Assembly (NCBI GenBank): GCA_947478975.1
Contig: CANJYI010000022.1
Location: 1 to 14,462 of the forward strand
Length of the DNA: 14,462 bases
DNA from: Chthoniobacteraceae bacterium
GTDB taxonomy: Bacteria; Verrucomicrobiota; Verrucomicrobiia; Chthoniobacterales; Chthoniobacteraceae
Reading direction: 5' to 3'
Position numbers and translations under genes: made by a program. Below the pieces are notes generated by a model. The model worked only from the letters and a program-made list of their open reading frames with translations. It ran no database searches and was not told the origin of the DNA. This document shows positions 1-12,000 of this stretch, piece by piece. The first letter of the stretch is position 1. Each line of letters starts with the position of its first letter.

Positions 1-3000
1 GGTCAGTCCCCCATCGGCGCCGGTTCCATCTCTGTTTTCCCCGGCGCCATCCTGCGTCTCTCCGGCCCGAACGTGGGCACCGTGAATGTCCAAAGCGACG
101 GCGCCGGCCTTGCGGTGTTAGCGCTCGCCTACAATCCGGGGCCCTCCGGCAGCCTGCCGACCTCCACCTTCAACAACAACGGCGGGCCCTTCGATGGCAC
201 CCTCGGCATTGATGTGTATGGGTTCTCCACCCCGCTCAACATGGCCGCCATCGGCACCGGGAAAGGCTTCCTGGGATCCTACACAGGATCGGGCGCCTAC
301 ACGGGCGCCACCCTCGGCGCCGGCGCCGGGTCCACCTACCGCCTCGGCACCGGCGGCTCCTCCCTTAACATTAACGCCCCCGTGCTCACCGGCGCCAACG
401 ACCTGCTCGTCGGCGCGGTCAACAACACTGTCGCCGCCCAAAGCGTGGCGCTCACCAATGCCACCGGGACCGTCGCCCTCAACACCCCCAACACCTACAC
501 CGGCACCACCACGATCAGCACCTCTGGAGTCCTCCAACTCGGCGCGCTTGGCGCAATTGGCACCGGCGCACTGGTCTTCAACGGCGGCCAGATTCAGGCG
601 GACGCCGGCCTCGGCGTGCTTCGGATGACCCAGCCGCTCACCATCACCAACGCGGTGAACTTCATCGGGGACGCCATCATCGGCAACACCGCCACGGACA
701 CGGTTTTCTCCGGAACCTTCAACCTCGCTCCTGCGGGCTCGGCTTCCGGCGGTTCCACCGTGCGCACGCTTACGGTGAGCAACACCGCCGTGAACTACCT
801 CAACGGGGCGGTCAGCAGCGGGGCGGCGGCTTCGACCTACTTTATCAAGGCGGGCGCCGGCCCGCTCGTGCTCGGCAACCCTGCCGCCTACACCCCCGCC
901 TTCACCCAGATCAACGCAGGCGTGATCGTCGTCAACAACGACACCTCCATCCCGCTTTCCTCGCAGCTCATTTTCAACGGCGGCGGACTCGGCTTCTGGA
1001 ACGCGGTGCCGATGCAGCCGCTCTACAGCTACTCGGTTCCGGTAACCGCAGGCTCGGCAAGCTTCACCACCAGCCGCAACTACCTCTTCAACGGGAATGG
1101 CACCTTCGACATCGGCGCCGGCCTGGCACTCACCCAGGCCGCTTCCAGCATGTTCAGCGGCCAGGGCGCGCTTCTCAAGTCGGGGATGGGCACCCTGATC
1201 TTGAACGGGATCAATCCGGTGGCTTCCGTCACCATCAACGCCGGGGTGTTGGGCGTGAGCAGCAACGCACAACTGGGTGACACCGTGGCCAACGGCGCGG
1301 TGACCTTCAGCGGCGCCTCCGCCACGGTGCCGGCAACGCTGTTGGTGACCGGTTCCTTTGCCACCCCCCGCAACCTTGCCCTGACCAACGCCGCCGTCGA
1401 TGTCGCCGCGGGAGCCACCCTCACCACCACCGGCGTCAACAGCAGCACCATCGTGAAAACCGGTCTTGGTACCCTGCTGGCTGCGGGTGGCGTCTCCACC
1501 TCCGCAGCCGTGACCATCAGCGGCGGCGGGGTGTTTGCTTCCAACACGCCTACGCCGTTCGCCACTGGCGCCACCGTGACCCTCAACGGCGGGACCCTCA
1601 GCCTCTTCCAACCCATGGTGAACGTAGGAACCACCACCACCGCCACCACGCTCACGATGAATGCCGGCGGCATGGTGCGCCTCCAGGACGGCGGCGCCTC
1701 CTTCTTCACGAAACTCGCCCTCACCAACCTGAACCGCGCCAACCAGGGCTTTCTCTCCGTCAACGATGCCAACGGACGCCTCGGCTCCAGCGAGCAGCTC
1801 ACCCCCACCAACATCTTCGGGGTGGCCGCCGCCAGCGCCCTCACCAACGGTATCCTGGCGCCCTCGATCCTCCGGGTGGGCGCCGATGGCACGGCCGGCT
1901 TTGTCACCGTCTCCGGCGGAAGCCTCGCTCCCTACGCGGGCTCCACTGTCTCCTCCCTCGCGGGCCTCCAACCCACGAGCATCGCCGACCTTTCCGCGGC
2001 GCAGATGCTTTCCGGTTTCAACAGCATTTATGCGTTGCGTACTGCTTCGAATATTTCGGGCGGGACGCTCGAAATCACGAGCGTCTCAACGGCAAACATG
2101 GGCGGACTCGTTTTGAATGGGGTGGGCGCCGCTGCCCCGGTCATCTCCTCCAACCTCATCTTCGGCGATCCCGCCCAGAACCAGACGGGAGGTAGCGCGA
2201 CGTCTGGGGAGGCGTTGATTTATACCAGCGGCGGTTATTTGAGCGGGACGCCGACGATCAGCGGCAACGTCTGGGCCAACGGCCTTACCAAGGTGGGAGC
2301 CGGCAACCTGTTGCTGAGCGGCACCGCTTTTGTTTCCGGGACCCTCGCCGTGCAGCAGGGCATCCTCACCCTCGCAGGCAGCAACACGCTGGTGCCCCAA
2401 ACCACGGCACTCGTGCTCAACGATACCGGCACCCTGAATCTGGCCGGACAGTCTCTGGCCTTCGCCTCCCTGGCCAACTCCGCAAACGCCGCCGGTGGCT
2501 ACGTCGCCAATGCCGGGACCGCCGCAGCAGTGCTCACCCTCAACGGAACCACCAGCACCACCTTTGCCGGCCTCATCCTGGACGGGGGCAGCGCCCTTTC
2601 CCTCAGCAAATCCGGCACCGGCACACTGACGCTTGGCGCGCAGAATACGAGCTTCACCAACGCGGGCAACAACACCTTCAGCGGCGGCGTCACCCTCAAT
2701 CAGGGCGGCCTGACGGTGAACAACCCGTTCGCCCTGGGCGGCGGCCCCGTATTGAACGGCGCGTCCGTGCCGCTCGAGACTCCCGGCGCCACCTTCGCCA
2801 GCACGGGTGATGTGAACCTGGTGGGCGGCGTACTGAGCCTCAAGAGCAACGGCGGCGGCGTCAACGGCACCGTCATCTTCGGCAACCCCACCACCAACGG
2901 GGTGAACGTCAACCTGCGTGGTCCGGCAACCATCGACGTGAACTGGCTCACCACAAACGCCGGCAACCGTTTCCAAATCAACAACCTCACCCTCACCGAA

Positions 3001-6000
3001 AACACGCTCACCCTTACCGGCGGCAACAGCACCCGGCTGCTCGTGGCAGGGACGGCCACGCTCGCAGGCGCCTACGCAAATTTCACGCTCAACAACGATT
3101 ACACGGTCCTGGAACTCGCCGGAAAGGTGACCGGGCCCGGTGCCCTCAACCGCGTCACCTCTTCCGGCCAGGTCCGCAATCTCATCCTCGACAACCCGCT
3201 CAACGACTACACAGGCGGCACCAACATCACTGCGGGCCAGGTACAGGTCACCGCGAATTCGGGCACTCCGTTGGGCACGGGCCGGGTGAGCGTGTTCCCC
3301 GGCGGCCAGCTCCTGTTGGCGGGCTCCAACAGCCTTGGCAGCGCACCGCTGCGGGTGCTCAGCCGCAGCAACAGCATGGGTGAAGTTTCGCTCAACTCTG
3401 CCTTCGATCCGTCCTCCATTTTGACCGCCACCACCTTTGGCAGCGCTTACGGCACCCAACTGGGGCTGGCGCTGCCCTACTTCAACACAGCGCTCAACAT
3501 GGCCACGATCGGGGACGGCCGTTCCTTCCTCGCCAGCGGGTTGAAGATGAACAACGAAGCAGCCTACACCGCCACCACGCTGGGGGCGGGTGCCCCCGAC
3601 CTCTCCACCAGCCTCGCCAACCAGCCCGTGTACCGGATTGGCGGCGGCGGCTGGAGCGGAGCGACCTTCGGGAATTTCGGCTTTTCCGGCTCGGACAACG
3701 TGTTTACCGACAACGGGGGGATCGCCACTTTTGTCCAGATCGGTTCGCCCCTGGCCAACGTGATTAACTCCCAACAATACGGGCAGTTCGGCAGCGTCTT
3801 CCTGCGCAACTCCAACAACTTCACCGGTGGCATGCAGGTCGCCAAAAACAACATCGTCCAGATTGAAACGGGCGCCGGCCCCAACGGACAGACCCCCTTG
3901 GGCAGCGGAGCGGTCGAAGTCTATGGCACCCTGCAAAACAACGGGATCGCCTCCTCCTTCGTCAACGGCCTGACCGGGCTCAACAGTAACAACATCGTCC
4001 TCCGCCCTGGAGGTACGGTGGTCCTCACCAACCAGTTCGGCATCCAGCAGGCCGGCGGCAAAGGGCTCTGGACCGACAGCGGCACCTTCCAACTCAACGG
4101 CGGGAACTTCACTTTCACCGGCGCTGGGAACGCGCCCGCCAGTGAGACCATCGGTACGCTCGCTATTAGCAAGGCGGGCCAGCTCAATGTGAACAGGGGA
4201 ACAGGGGTGGGCTACGCCACCCTGACCCTTGCCGGCTTGACCCGTACGGGCCCCGCGGCCGCAGGCTCCGCCGGCTGGTCGACCTCCAACTACGCGGGCG
4301 CCGGCGTGCTACAGCTTAATCCCGGGACGGGAGCCACCTTTGGTGTTCCCAGCACCACCGCCACCACCTGGGAGCGCATCGTGCTCGGCGGCAGCCTCTC
4401 CGGTTCCGGCCTCACCCTGGGCGGCCTCACCAACTATGGCACCGGCGTCGTCAACACAGGCATCGTCGCCCCCTGGATCATCGACGTGAAAAACAGCACC
4501 TTTGTGGGCTACAACGTCGCAGGCGGTGCCTTCGGCGGCGACACAGGCTTCCAGCCCCTTATCAGCTTCACCGCTTCCCCCGGCCTCGGGCAGATCACTT
4601 ACAGCACGAACACCCTGGCCTCCTCCCTCCTGACAGACACGGTGGACGTGACAGGAGCGACCAGCATCGTTTCGGGCGCCAACCTCAACGCCTATGCACT
4701 GCGCACCACGGGCAACATCACCCTGGCGGCCCCCGCCGTGGCCAGCACCCTGACCATCGCCAGCGGCGGTTTGATTGCCACGGCCGCAAGCACCGTCGGC
4801 AACCTGACCTCCAACGTGCCCGACCTTCTGACGGTCAATTTCGGAACCGGCGGCGCCGCCGAGGCCGTCATCTACAACACGACCGGCTCGATGACCTTCA
4901 ACGCCAAGATCAACGCGGCCGGCATCACCAAGGCCGGCGCGGGAGTCTTGGTCATCCAAAGCGTCAACGCCGGTACGGCGATCACCGCGCCTGTGACCCT
5001 GAACGCCGGCGGTCTCTATTTGCAAAACACCTTCGACGGCACCACCGGCCTCGTCCGCAGCCCCATCGGCGACCAGCCCGTCATTCTCAACGGCGGCCAG
5101 CTCAACGTCGACTCCGGCTTCGGCACCAACACGTTGCTCCAGAACCCCGACGGGTTCCGCCGCGCCATGACCACCTTCAACAGCGACATCTACGTCAATG
5201 CGGACTCCTCCATCTTCGGCTACACCACCGGCAACGCCGTGATCGGTGCGGCAAACCTCAATACCACTTCCCTGCAACGGCTCAAAAGCCTCGTCTTTGC
5301 AGATCTAGGGGCCGCCGCCGGACCCACGGGTGAATCCATGCGCAACGGCGTCACCCTCAGCCTCAGGGACGTGTATGTGGCGGGTGCCACCGTCCTGGGC
5401 GCGCATGCCAACAACATCGTCACCGCGGCTGGAGCCACGGCAAATTCCGTCTTTGGAGGCACCGTTTCCGGCGGGCTGCTGACCAAGTACGGGCCTGCCT
5501 CCCTGCTGCTGGCCAGCGGTTCCAACTCCTACTCCCTGGGAACCGTCATCAACGGGGACGTCACCGCGACAAACGTCAGTCTGGTAGGTTCCCTCACACG
5601 CACCGGCACGCCTTTCGGAACCGGTCCGGTCACAGTCAACCCGGGAGCCATGCTGCGCATCGCCGACCCGAGCAACTTGACCACCGGCGGCAGCAACGCC
5701 GTCACCATCCTGACCGACGGCCAGGGGCTGGGCGGACTCGGACTGGGCGGCAATTTTGCGCCGCCGGCCTTCACGGTGGTCGACGGCACCTCCTCCACGA
5801 GTGCCACCCCTGGACAGATCCTCTTCAAAACCTCGGGCGACTACACCGGCGTACTCTCGTTGGACACCACCAACTACACGCAGACTTTGAACATGGCTGC
5901 ACTTGGGGGCGGGCGGCTGTGGCTCGGCAATTCGCTTAACGCAAGCAGCAACGGCTACCAGTCCGGAGCGGTTTACTTTAACCCGGTGCTTTCCCCGGGT

Positions 6001-9000
6001 TCGGCCGATACGGTTTCCACCGCGCCGATTTACACCAGCGCCACGCCGACAACGCCTGTGTACAGGCTGGGCGGCGGGGGTTCTGCGGGCTACCTCTTCC
6101 TAGGCGGCGGGGCCTATGAAAACGTCCTGACAGGCACTGCAAACGTGCAACTCGGGGCCATCACCACGCCAAACGCCGCTCTGGGTCTTGCCTATGTGAA
6201 CGGCGGCCTCGGCGGGGTGCAGTTGCAGAACCGAAATGACCTCTCCTCGGACGCCATGGTGTTTGTGAACCGCGATACCACGCTCTTCACAAACAATTCC
6301 TTCGCCCTCGGGAACGCGACCCTGGTGTTTAACGGCGGTGCCATCCAAACCGGTCTACCCAACGCAAACCGCGTGAGCATGGTTTCCGAAGCGTTTACCA
6401 TCAACAATTACGCGGGTACCCAGAACGGTGTGTTTGGTGGCAGCATCAACCTTTCCCCCAGCGGCGTCGGTGGGACGCGGACCATCACCACCAACGGTGG
6501 GGACGCCACCTTCCAGGGGGTGATGTCCGGGGCGGTGGGCACCAACTTTATCAAGGCCGGAAATAACGGCCTGATGCTGAGCGGACTGAACACTTACCTG
6601 GGGACGACCACGGTGAGCGCGGGGGCGCTTTATCTCGGGACCTCCGTCCGGCCCAACGAGGCGGGTGCCCTTGGGATCAGCGCCACGCCCCTGTTGGTAA
6701 CGGGTGCCAATGCCACGATCGCCCTTGCAGGCCAGATCACCATGGCACGGGATATGATTTTCAGCGCCAGTGCCACCCTCCGCGGACAGTCCGTGTACAA
6801 CTCCACGGTGACCGGCGGCATCAACCTTGCCAGCGGCGTGACGCTGACGGTGGATAGTGCGAGCACCCTCGGAGCTGGTTCCTTTGTCGGCGGCGTTGTG
6901 GATTTGGCCGGCCCGGTGACGGGCGCCGGTGTCCTGCAGTTGTCCAACACGGGGACGGTGCCCATGGGCAGTGTGCGCCTGAGCGGCAACGTCAACGGGG
7001 TGAGCACCAACACCTACTCCGGCGGCACCAACATCCGGCAGGCCCGCGTCCAGATCGGCGCGGACAGCGCCTTCATCGGGCCGGCCACGAGCCCTTCGGC
7101 CATCCTGAGCGGACCGTTTGGGACCGGGGCGGTATCTTTGAGCGTGGGCACTAGCGGTGAATCAGGAGTGCTGGAGGCCTACGGTGCGGACCGGGTCGTG
7201 GCAAACACCCTTAACGGCCTGCAATGGAATGGCAGCGTGGTTGTTTATTTCGGCGGGCGCTACAATCTGACACTCGGTTCCGCTCTGAATGTAAACAACT
7301 CCGGTTCAGGCCAGTCTAGAACACTGAAGGTGGACACAACGCAGGGGGTTGTCACGCTGGCTGGCGCGCTGAGCAGTAGTAACACATTAAATTCTTGGAG
7401 CAAAACAGGGCTGGGAACCCTTGTCCTTTCAGGGGCTAACACCTTCAGTCTGCCGTTAAGCATCACAGCAGGGATGGTCCAGATCAGCGCAGACAACAAT
7501 CTGTCAACCGGGACCTCCGCGGCTGTTTTGGCGGGAGGGGTGTTGCGCGTAAATGGAACGTATTCGACCACTCGGCAGTTCCAGCTCACCGCGGCGAGCG
7601 GCGTCGACGTCACGGCAGGCAACGTCCTGACCGTTGGCACGGCGAGTTCCGGCGCGCTAGCCCTTACCAAAACCGGCAACGGCGTGCTCGCGCTGAATCC
7701 GCCGACCGTCGGCACGCTCAACAACGCCAATAGCTCGCTGATCATCGGCGGCGCACCGCTGGCCACCGCCGCAAACCAGACTGCCGGCGTCACCGGTGGG
7801 ACGGTGAGCACCACCGCCACGGGCGGAACCCCTTTTGGCACGGGAGCCGTCTCCATCAACGGCGGGGTGCTGGCTCTCAATGGGGGTTCTGTTGCGCAGG
7901 CGATGACCGTCTCCATCATCAACTTCGGCGGTGGCTCCTACATCCAGCTCAACGGTTCCATTTCCACCTCCACGCTGACCGCCACGGCGCTCACCCGGAA
8001 CAACCTGGGCACCCTCACCCTCCTGACTTCCAACACCGCCAACTTCGGCACCCTGGGCGCCGGCTCCCTCCGCGTCACCACCAGCTCCGCCCTCACCGCC
8101 GCCAGCGGGATGCTCGCCACCCCCAACGTCTTCATCCGGCTCCCCGGGGCAGGCCAGGATGTGGACTTTGCCAACCTCGCCGGGGGCACGCTGACGCTCC
8201 AGGCCGCCACCAGCACCGCCTCTCTGACAGCCTCCGCGGCCACCTCCCTGGCCAACCTGTCCGTCTCCACCGCTGTGGGCACGGGGGCCGTCGATATTCT
8301 TGCGGTACGCACTTCGGCCAACATCACTCCGACCGACGCCACCTCGCTGCTGCGCATCAACGCGGGGGGCCTCATCCTCAACGGCGCCACCGCGCCAGTG
8401 GTCAGCTCCAATGTTTATTTCGGCACGCTCGGGGTGGCGAAGGAGGCCATCGTCTATGTGCGCGACGGGCAGACGGGCACTGCCACGCTTTCGGGCAGCC
8501 TGACCGCCAGCAACTTTAGCAAGTCGGGCCCCGGCTCACTGCTGCTGAGCGGCACGGGGAGCCTCATGGCGCCGAGCACCACCATCATCGGGACCTTGCA
8601 GATCAACCAGGGCACGCTCAGCTTCGCCGGCCAGTCGAGTGTTCCCAGCGCCGGCGTCATCAACCTCGCACCCATGGATTCCGGCAGCCTGGATCTGGCG
8701 GGTCAGAACCTCAGCTTTGCCGCACTTGGCGGGAACGCCGCCGCCACCGCCGCCACGGGCAATGTGTTCAACAGCGGAGCCGCCGCCACGCTCACCATCG
8801 CGCCGCAACAGGGCATCACCTCGTTCTTCAACGGGCTCCTCAGCGGCAGCACCGCCCTGCGTCTTTCGGGGATTGGCTCGCTGACCTTCGGCTACAACAA
8901 CACCTACACCGGCGGCACCACCATTGGCGCCGGCAACATCACCAGCGCCAACGGAGCTTACACGCCCCAAGGCACCCTCACCGTGAGCCAGTACAACGGG

Positions 9001-12000
9001 CTGGGTACGGGCCCGGTGACGCTGGCCGGCGGGATCCTCAACCTCAACGCCCCGGGCGCCGGCGCCGAGGTCATCGCCAACCAGCTCGTTCTGACCTACG
9101 GACCGGGCAGCGGTTACAACGTGACTGTCGCCGGCACCAGCAACCTGGGCGGGCCGAACACCACCAGCACCATTTCGGTCGCCAGCGGCGCAACGAACAC
9201 CTACGCGGCCATCAACAACCTCACGGTCAACGCGCCTGTGTTCAACGTGGGCACCACCACCAACGGGCTGCTGGTGGCAGGAACCTTCTCCATGGCGGGA
9301 GACACGCTCGTGAGCAATGCGGGCGCCCTGTTCCTTGCCGGTCGCATCCTGGGGACGGGCTCGGCGCTCACCAAGGTGGGCGCGGGCGTCCTCTACCTCA
9401 GCACGCCGGCCGCGGGCGTCGCCGCCAACAGCTTCTCCGCACTGAACGCACTGCAGGGCACCGTGGAAATTCGCACCACCAACGGGGACAACGCCAACGT
9501 GCTCGGGTCCGGGAGCACCCCGATCCTGCTCAACGGCGGTGCCACGCTGAACATGCGCCACGACGGCGACTCCTTCGGCGACGCACAGGTGCTGACCACC
9601 TTCGCCAACAATCCGCTCATCATCGGTTCCACACTTGGACTTGCCTCCGGCAGCTTCGTGCCGAGTTCCAATGTGGTTCTCAGTCTGGATCGTATCGCAA
9701 ACGCCTCGTTCAAAACAGTGCAGTTCGGCCAGCTTCGCTTCGGCGGCGCCATGGGCGGCGCGCAGCTCCAACAAAACATCGGGAATAGCTACAATTCTGA
9801 GTTTACTGGCGGTTTGGCGCTGCTGGGGAGGGACGCGGCATTGAATGTAAACCCAGGCTTCCTGACCATTGACGGGACCATCACCGGCAACGGCACCTTC
9901 TTCAAACAGGGCGGTTCCGAGTTGGACATCAACACCAACTCCACGGGCAACACGGCCACCGGCGGTTTGGTGCTCGCTGGCGGGGACACCTACTTTGCCG
10001 GCTATCAGGGGGGGGTGCGCACTCTCAACACCACGGCTAAGACCGGCCTGGGCAACATCAACATTCAGCCCGGCGCCCGCCTTTTCCTCAGCGGTACGGG
10101 CAACCTCAACGCCGGCCAGCTCGTGGATGTCCGCAGCAACCTCGCCAGTTACGCCGTGGTGGGGATCGCGGACAATTCGCCGATCGCTTCCTACAACCTG
10201 CGCGCCCCCTTCACCGGCGGCCCGCAGGCGCCCACCGTGGGAGCCTTCGCCAACAGCCTCCTTGCGGCTCCCTCCACCAGCGCTGGCGTGCTGGCCATCA
10301 ACTCCCTCTACACCCGGTCGCTGCCCCTGGGCAGTCTCGGCGACGGCAACTGGTTTTTGGGTTCCACCACCAACGGGCAGGGGATGAACGGTACCTTTAA
10401 CGGGACCGACCTGACTCCGGGCGCAGCCTTCAACGGGCTGGGTTCTCCGGCCACCTACCGCCTCGGCGGTGGCGGCGCCATCCTTTACGTCGGCCTCGCC
10501 CCCGGCGCAACGGGGAGCGTGCCCAACCAGCTCACGGGCGCCTACAACCTGGTCATCGGTGCTCCGCTGGTGAATGGCTCCGGCGTCACACCCACCAACG
10601 GAACCGGCACTGTCGTGTTCAACACCGCCCAGTCCTACACCGGCCTGACCCTGGTCAACCCCGGCAGCACCTTTGAGTTCCGCGGGAACCTCGCCACCAG
10701 CGGCATCCAGACTCTTGGAAACGCCACGCTCATTGTCGGTGGCACCGCCACGCTCGGCAGCACACCCACCACCCTCCGCACCGGTGGCACGTTGCGGCTG
10801 GACAGTTACTTTGACCAAGCGGCAGCGGGTGTCAGCCGGTGGGGCGCCTCCAATCCAATCACCCTGGATGGCGGCAGCCTCGTGGCGCGCGGGGGTGCGG
10901 TTTCCGATCTGGTGGAGGCCGTCGGGACGCTCACGGCCTCCGGCGGCTCCACGCTCCAGCCCCAGGCGACCAACGCGGGACGCACTGTTACCCTTTCCCT
11001 TGCCGGCCTCAGTCGCGGGATCAATAATGCCGCTACCACCACCGACCCGGGCCTGACCGGCAACAACGGGATTCTCTCCATCCAACCGGCCACGGCCGGG
11101 CAGTTGGGCATCAACGAGCGCGTACTGCTCGCCACCGCCCCCACCCTGACCAACGGCATGGTCGCCCCCTGGATGTGGAACGCCGCGGACAGCCAGTTCC
11201 TTACCTATGGCGAATTCGGCTTCACCAACGCAGGCTTCAGCCTCGTGAACACGGGTGGCGCCGCTTCTGCCAACATCGGCACCGGCACGGAACGGGTACA
11301 GTTGACCACGGCAGGCCTCACTTTGACCGGTTACACGCTCAACGCCTACGCCCTACGCGTGGACCAAGGGATCACGAATGGTGCCGTCTCCATCGCCAGC
11401 GGCGGTCTGATCGCGGCTGCCAACAGCCCCACAATTTCGGCCACCGTGGCCTTCAACCCCTCGGGCGCGGCCGGCTCGAAGGAGGCCCTTATCAACGTGG
11501 CCAGCGGCCAGACCCTGGCCTTGAGTGGAGCCATCACGGCCGACAGCATCGCCAAGAGCGGGTTGGGTTTCCTCTCGCTGAACGCCGAGAACACCGGGTT
11601 CACCGGGAACATCGCCCTCAACCAAGGGGGCCTTACTTTTGTTGGTACCACTTCGAACAGTTCTGCGGGCGGCGTGGGCGGCACCGTGATCATGAACGGG
11701 TACAACACCACCCTGACCCTCGGAAACACGGGGTACAGCTACGCAAACAACGTGGTGGTTCAGGCTGGAAACGCCTTTGTCAACATTTCCAACGGCAACC
11801 AGAACAACAACCTCGGTTGGGGCGGCAATTACGGCAACCTTACCTTCGGCGGAGCCCCCGGCGACCAGGGGCAGACGATCAAGTTCACCGGGACCGGAAA
11901 CACCCTGCAGATCAACGGGGCCACCAACCTCGGTCCTGCGGGGAACGCAGTCTTCCTCGTGGGCAGTAGCTCAAACGTCAACCTGGCCGGCTTGGTGAGC

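Noticed and set aside
194..628. Plus-strand frame +2 open frame rich in Pro, Ser, Ala and Thr
   Set aside because: Pro/Ala/Ser-rich translation is the expected +2 reading of Gly/Thr/Asn codons ending in C. It overlaps module B1 and PATR 1.
241..3552. Internal Met codons as possible starts of separate genes (for example at 241, 1150, 3499)
   Set aside because: Module homology runs across each of them without a break (the Met at 241 and 3499 is the M of the conserved L-N-M motif), no stop lies upstream in frame, and I see no convincing ribosome binding site.
7381..7500. Gene boundary or intergenic region at the GC drop
   Set aside because: Frame +1 stays open and encodes a near-consensus PATR unit through it, so it is coding sequence of the same gene.
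8536..11085. Minus-strand open frame of 849 codons, plus those at 118-1971, 2086-4092, 4309-5277 and 12838-13920
   Set aside because: They are in exact codon register opposite the real gene, their translations are random-looking Gly/Ala/Glu/Arg/Val-rich sequence without domains, and their ends coincide with rare TTA/CTA/TCA codons of frame +1. They are shadows.
11175..11969. Plus-strand frame +3 open frame of 264 codons
   Set aside because: It overlaps module C4, PATR 21 and D5, which are continuous in frame +1. Its Arg/His/Gln-rich translation is typical of a shifted reading of GC-rich repeat DNA.
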